From assembly GCA_016709675.1 (NCBI GenBank), contig JADJMH010000001.1, positions 496,001 through 560,000 on the forward strand: 64,000 nucleotides of DNA, written 5' to 3'. Positions 62,911 to 64,000 of this stretch are shown in pieces. The stretch is from Candidatus Accumulibacter proximus. Lineage in GTDB: Bacteria; Pseudomonadota; Gammaproteobacteria; Burkholderiales; Rhodocyclaceae. Position numbers and translations under genes: made by a program. Under the pieces are notes generated by a model. It did not search any database, was not told the origin of the DNA, and saw only the letters and a list, made by a program, of their open reading frames with translations. Positions within the stretch are counted from its first letter, which is position 1, and each line of letters starts with the position of its first letter.

Positions 62911-63696
62911 ATGCCACTAGCCAACAAGACACGCCAACTGATCGAGTTCAAGGGAACCACCCTGCCAGTCGTCGTGGTCACCGTGCGCTCCTTGCACCCG
63001 GAGGCTCTGGCCGAAGCAGCCAGCGCGCTCTTCGGTGACGATGAGTTTTTCGACGGCGATGCGGCATTGCTTGAATTATCGCAGATCGTAGACGTTCCGG
63101 AGCCCGACTGGCGGCGACTGAAGCAGGTCTTGAAATCGCATGGCCTCAACGTCATTGGCGTCCGTGGCGGCAGCGAAGAGCTCCGCTATGGCGCAGCCTT
63201 TGCCGGCTTGCCGACCTATGCTGCCGGTGAACGTTCAGCCCCCCCGACCACCGCTTGCCAAGCAGCTCCTTCGCCGCTGCCCGAAAAAGCCGATTTGATA
63301 AGCGCGGCGGCACCCCCGACCGTGGTAGCCGCTGCCACCGCACCAACCGTCTTCATTGAGCGGCCGCTACGCTCCGGACAGCAGGTTTACGCGCGCGGTG
63401 GCGACCTCGTCGTATTGGCCGCGGTCAATGCCGGGGCCGAAGTCATCGCCGACGGCAACATCCACATCTACGCGCCCCTGCACGGGCGGGCGCTGGCTGG
63501 CGCCAGCGGCGCTGCCGACGCGCGAATTGTCTGCACCCGCTTCGATGCCGAACTAGTTTCGGTGGCTGGTCTGTACCGGACCTTTGACAATGGCGTCCCG
63601 GTGGAAATGGCCGGCAGACCGGTACAGGTCAGGCTATCCGCCACCCCCGGGGAGGAAACCGGAAAACTCATCGTCGAACCGCTCCAGACCGATTAG
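62911..63696 (+). CDS. minC: Septum-site-determining protein MinC
   Basis: 261 residues, starting MPLANKTRQLIEFKGTTLPV. The N-terminal domain (about 1-110) has ALFGDDEFFDGDAALLELSQ and LKQVLKSHGLNVIGVRGG. An Ala/Pro-rich linker follows. The C-terminal beta-helix starts RPLRSGQQVYARGGDLVVLA, with AEVIADGNIHIYAPLHGRAL, GAADARIVCTRFDAELVSVA and KLIVEPLQTD. It blocks FtsZ rings away from midcell together with MinD downstream. Intergenic space to ubiH is 163 bases, with room for a promoter but no clear one. Housekeeping and intact. Confidence 0.94.
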   Translation: MPLANKTRQLIEFKGTTLPVVVVTVRSLHPEALAEAASALFGDDEFFDGDAALLELSQIVDVPEPDWRRLKQVLKSHGLNVIGVRGGSEELRYGAAFAGLPTYAAGERSAPPTTACQAAPSPLPEKADLISAAAPPTVVAAATAPTVFIERPLRSGQQVYARGGDLVVLAAVNAGAEVIADGNIHIYAPLHGRALAGASGAADARIVCTRFDAELVSVAGLYRTFDNGVPVEMAGRPVQVRLSATPGEETGKLIVEPLQTD

Positions 63697-63799
63697 CGAC
63701 GTTGCTGGTCTGGCACTGATCAGCAAGCATCAGGGGCAATTCAACAGCGAGCCGATTCTGCAGTTAGAATCTCGTCTTTATATTTGCGGGGAAACATCC

Positions 63800-64000
63800 G
63801 TGACACGTATCGTCGTCGTAACGTCCGGCAAGGGTGGGGTCGGCAAGACCACCACCAGCGCCAGCTTCGCGTCGGGCCTCGCCCTGCGTGGTTACAAAAC
63901 CGCCGTCATCGATTTCGATGTTGGCCTGCGCAACCTTGATCTCATAATGGGCTGCGAACGCCGCGTCGTTTATGACCTCGTCAATGTCCTCAATGGCGAA
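63800..64000 (+). CDS. minD: Septum-site-determining ATPase MinD (5' part)
   Basis: The window ends inside this gene. GTG start at 63800, preceded by GGGGA seven bases upstream. The first 67 residues show the deviant Walker A TSGKGGVGKTTTSASFASGL, followed by YKTAVIDFDVGLRNLDLIMG, the MinD switch-I region, and CERRVVYDLVNVLNGE. Membrane-associated ATPase that recruits MinC. It lies 103 bases after minC. Confidence 0.95.
   Translation, partial: MTRIVVVTSGKGGVGKTTTSASFASGLALRGYKTAVIDFDVGLRNLDLIMGCERRVVYDLVNVLNGE

Noticed and set aside
1..64000. CRISPR array, tRNA, rRNA
   Set aside because: No regularly spaced repeats and no tRNA- or rRNA-like sequences were noticed on reading; no covariance-model search was possible.

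Overview
This 64 kb window looks like a chromosomal segment of a GC-rich betaproteobacterium of the Rhodocyclales, most likely Candidatus Accumulibacter or a close relative. The reasons are the exosortase A (XrtA/EpsH) type exopolysaccharide locus, the acuI-type reductase, the amgK-murU-pepP-ubiH and lptD-surA-pdxA-rsmA gene orders, and the protein styles throughout. The genus is inferred, not shown.

Layout. Positions 1-713 hold the end of acuI. From about 865 to 50230 nearly everything belongs to one very large exopolysaccharide (EPS) region. Its left part has a secreted lyase-like protein on the minus strand (865-2416). A plus-strand group follows: Cys-less asparagine-synthetase-like enzyme, acyl-CoA ligase, PLP decarboxylase and GNAT acyltransferase (2871-8411). 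A minus-strand accessory block comes next (8361-21572): polysaccharide deacetylase, an unrecognised conserved protein, pyruvyl transferase, flippase, FkbM methyltransferase, a large secreted beta-propeller/Ig/DNRLRE protein and a TPR protein. This block is invaded by ISAzo13-, ISAs1- and IS5-family elements. The core XrtA operon (21661-50230, minus strand) carries glycosyltransferases, O-antigen-ligase-like protein, PaaK-like ligase, UDP-Glc/GDP-Man dehydrogenase, two amidotransferases, exosortase A with a fused EpsI-type domain, FemAB, a deacetylase, wecB, an ExeA-type ATPase, an outer-membrane beta-barrel, a tyrosine autokinase, a chain-length determinant and a Wza-like export lipoprotein.

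Right of 50650 the genes are ordinary housekeeping: xthA, a Crp/Fnr regulator with a DUF2892 membrane protein, rsmA-pdxA-surA-lptD (minus strand), amgK-murU-pepP-ubiH (plus strand), minC and the start of minD.

How it fits together: nucleotide sugars (WecB, dehydrogenase) feed about six glycosyltransferases. The repeat unit may be decorated with amide, amino-acyl, pyruvyl, methyl and acyl groups. The Wzx-like flippase, the O-ligase-like protein and the Wzz/Wzc/Wza-like trio would polymerise and export it, and XrtA would anchor PEP-CTERM proteins encoded elsewhere. No PEP-CTERM protein, no PrsK/PrsR pair and no polyprenyl-phosphate priming transferase is seen here, so the system is not self-contained in this window.

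Many genes between 0 and 30 kb carry single frame changes, and a few lie further right (XrtA-linked deacetylase, ubiH). Because housekeeping genes are hit too, residual sequencing or assembly indels are the simplest explanation for many of them. Several in-frame deletions and the transposase remnants look like genuine decay. No tRNA, rRNA or CRISPR array was recognised.
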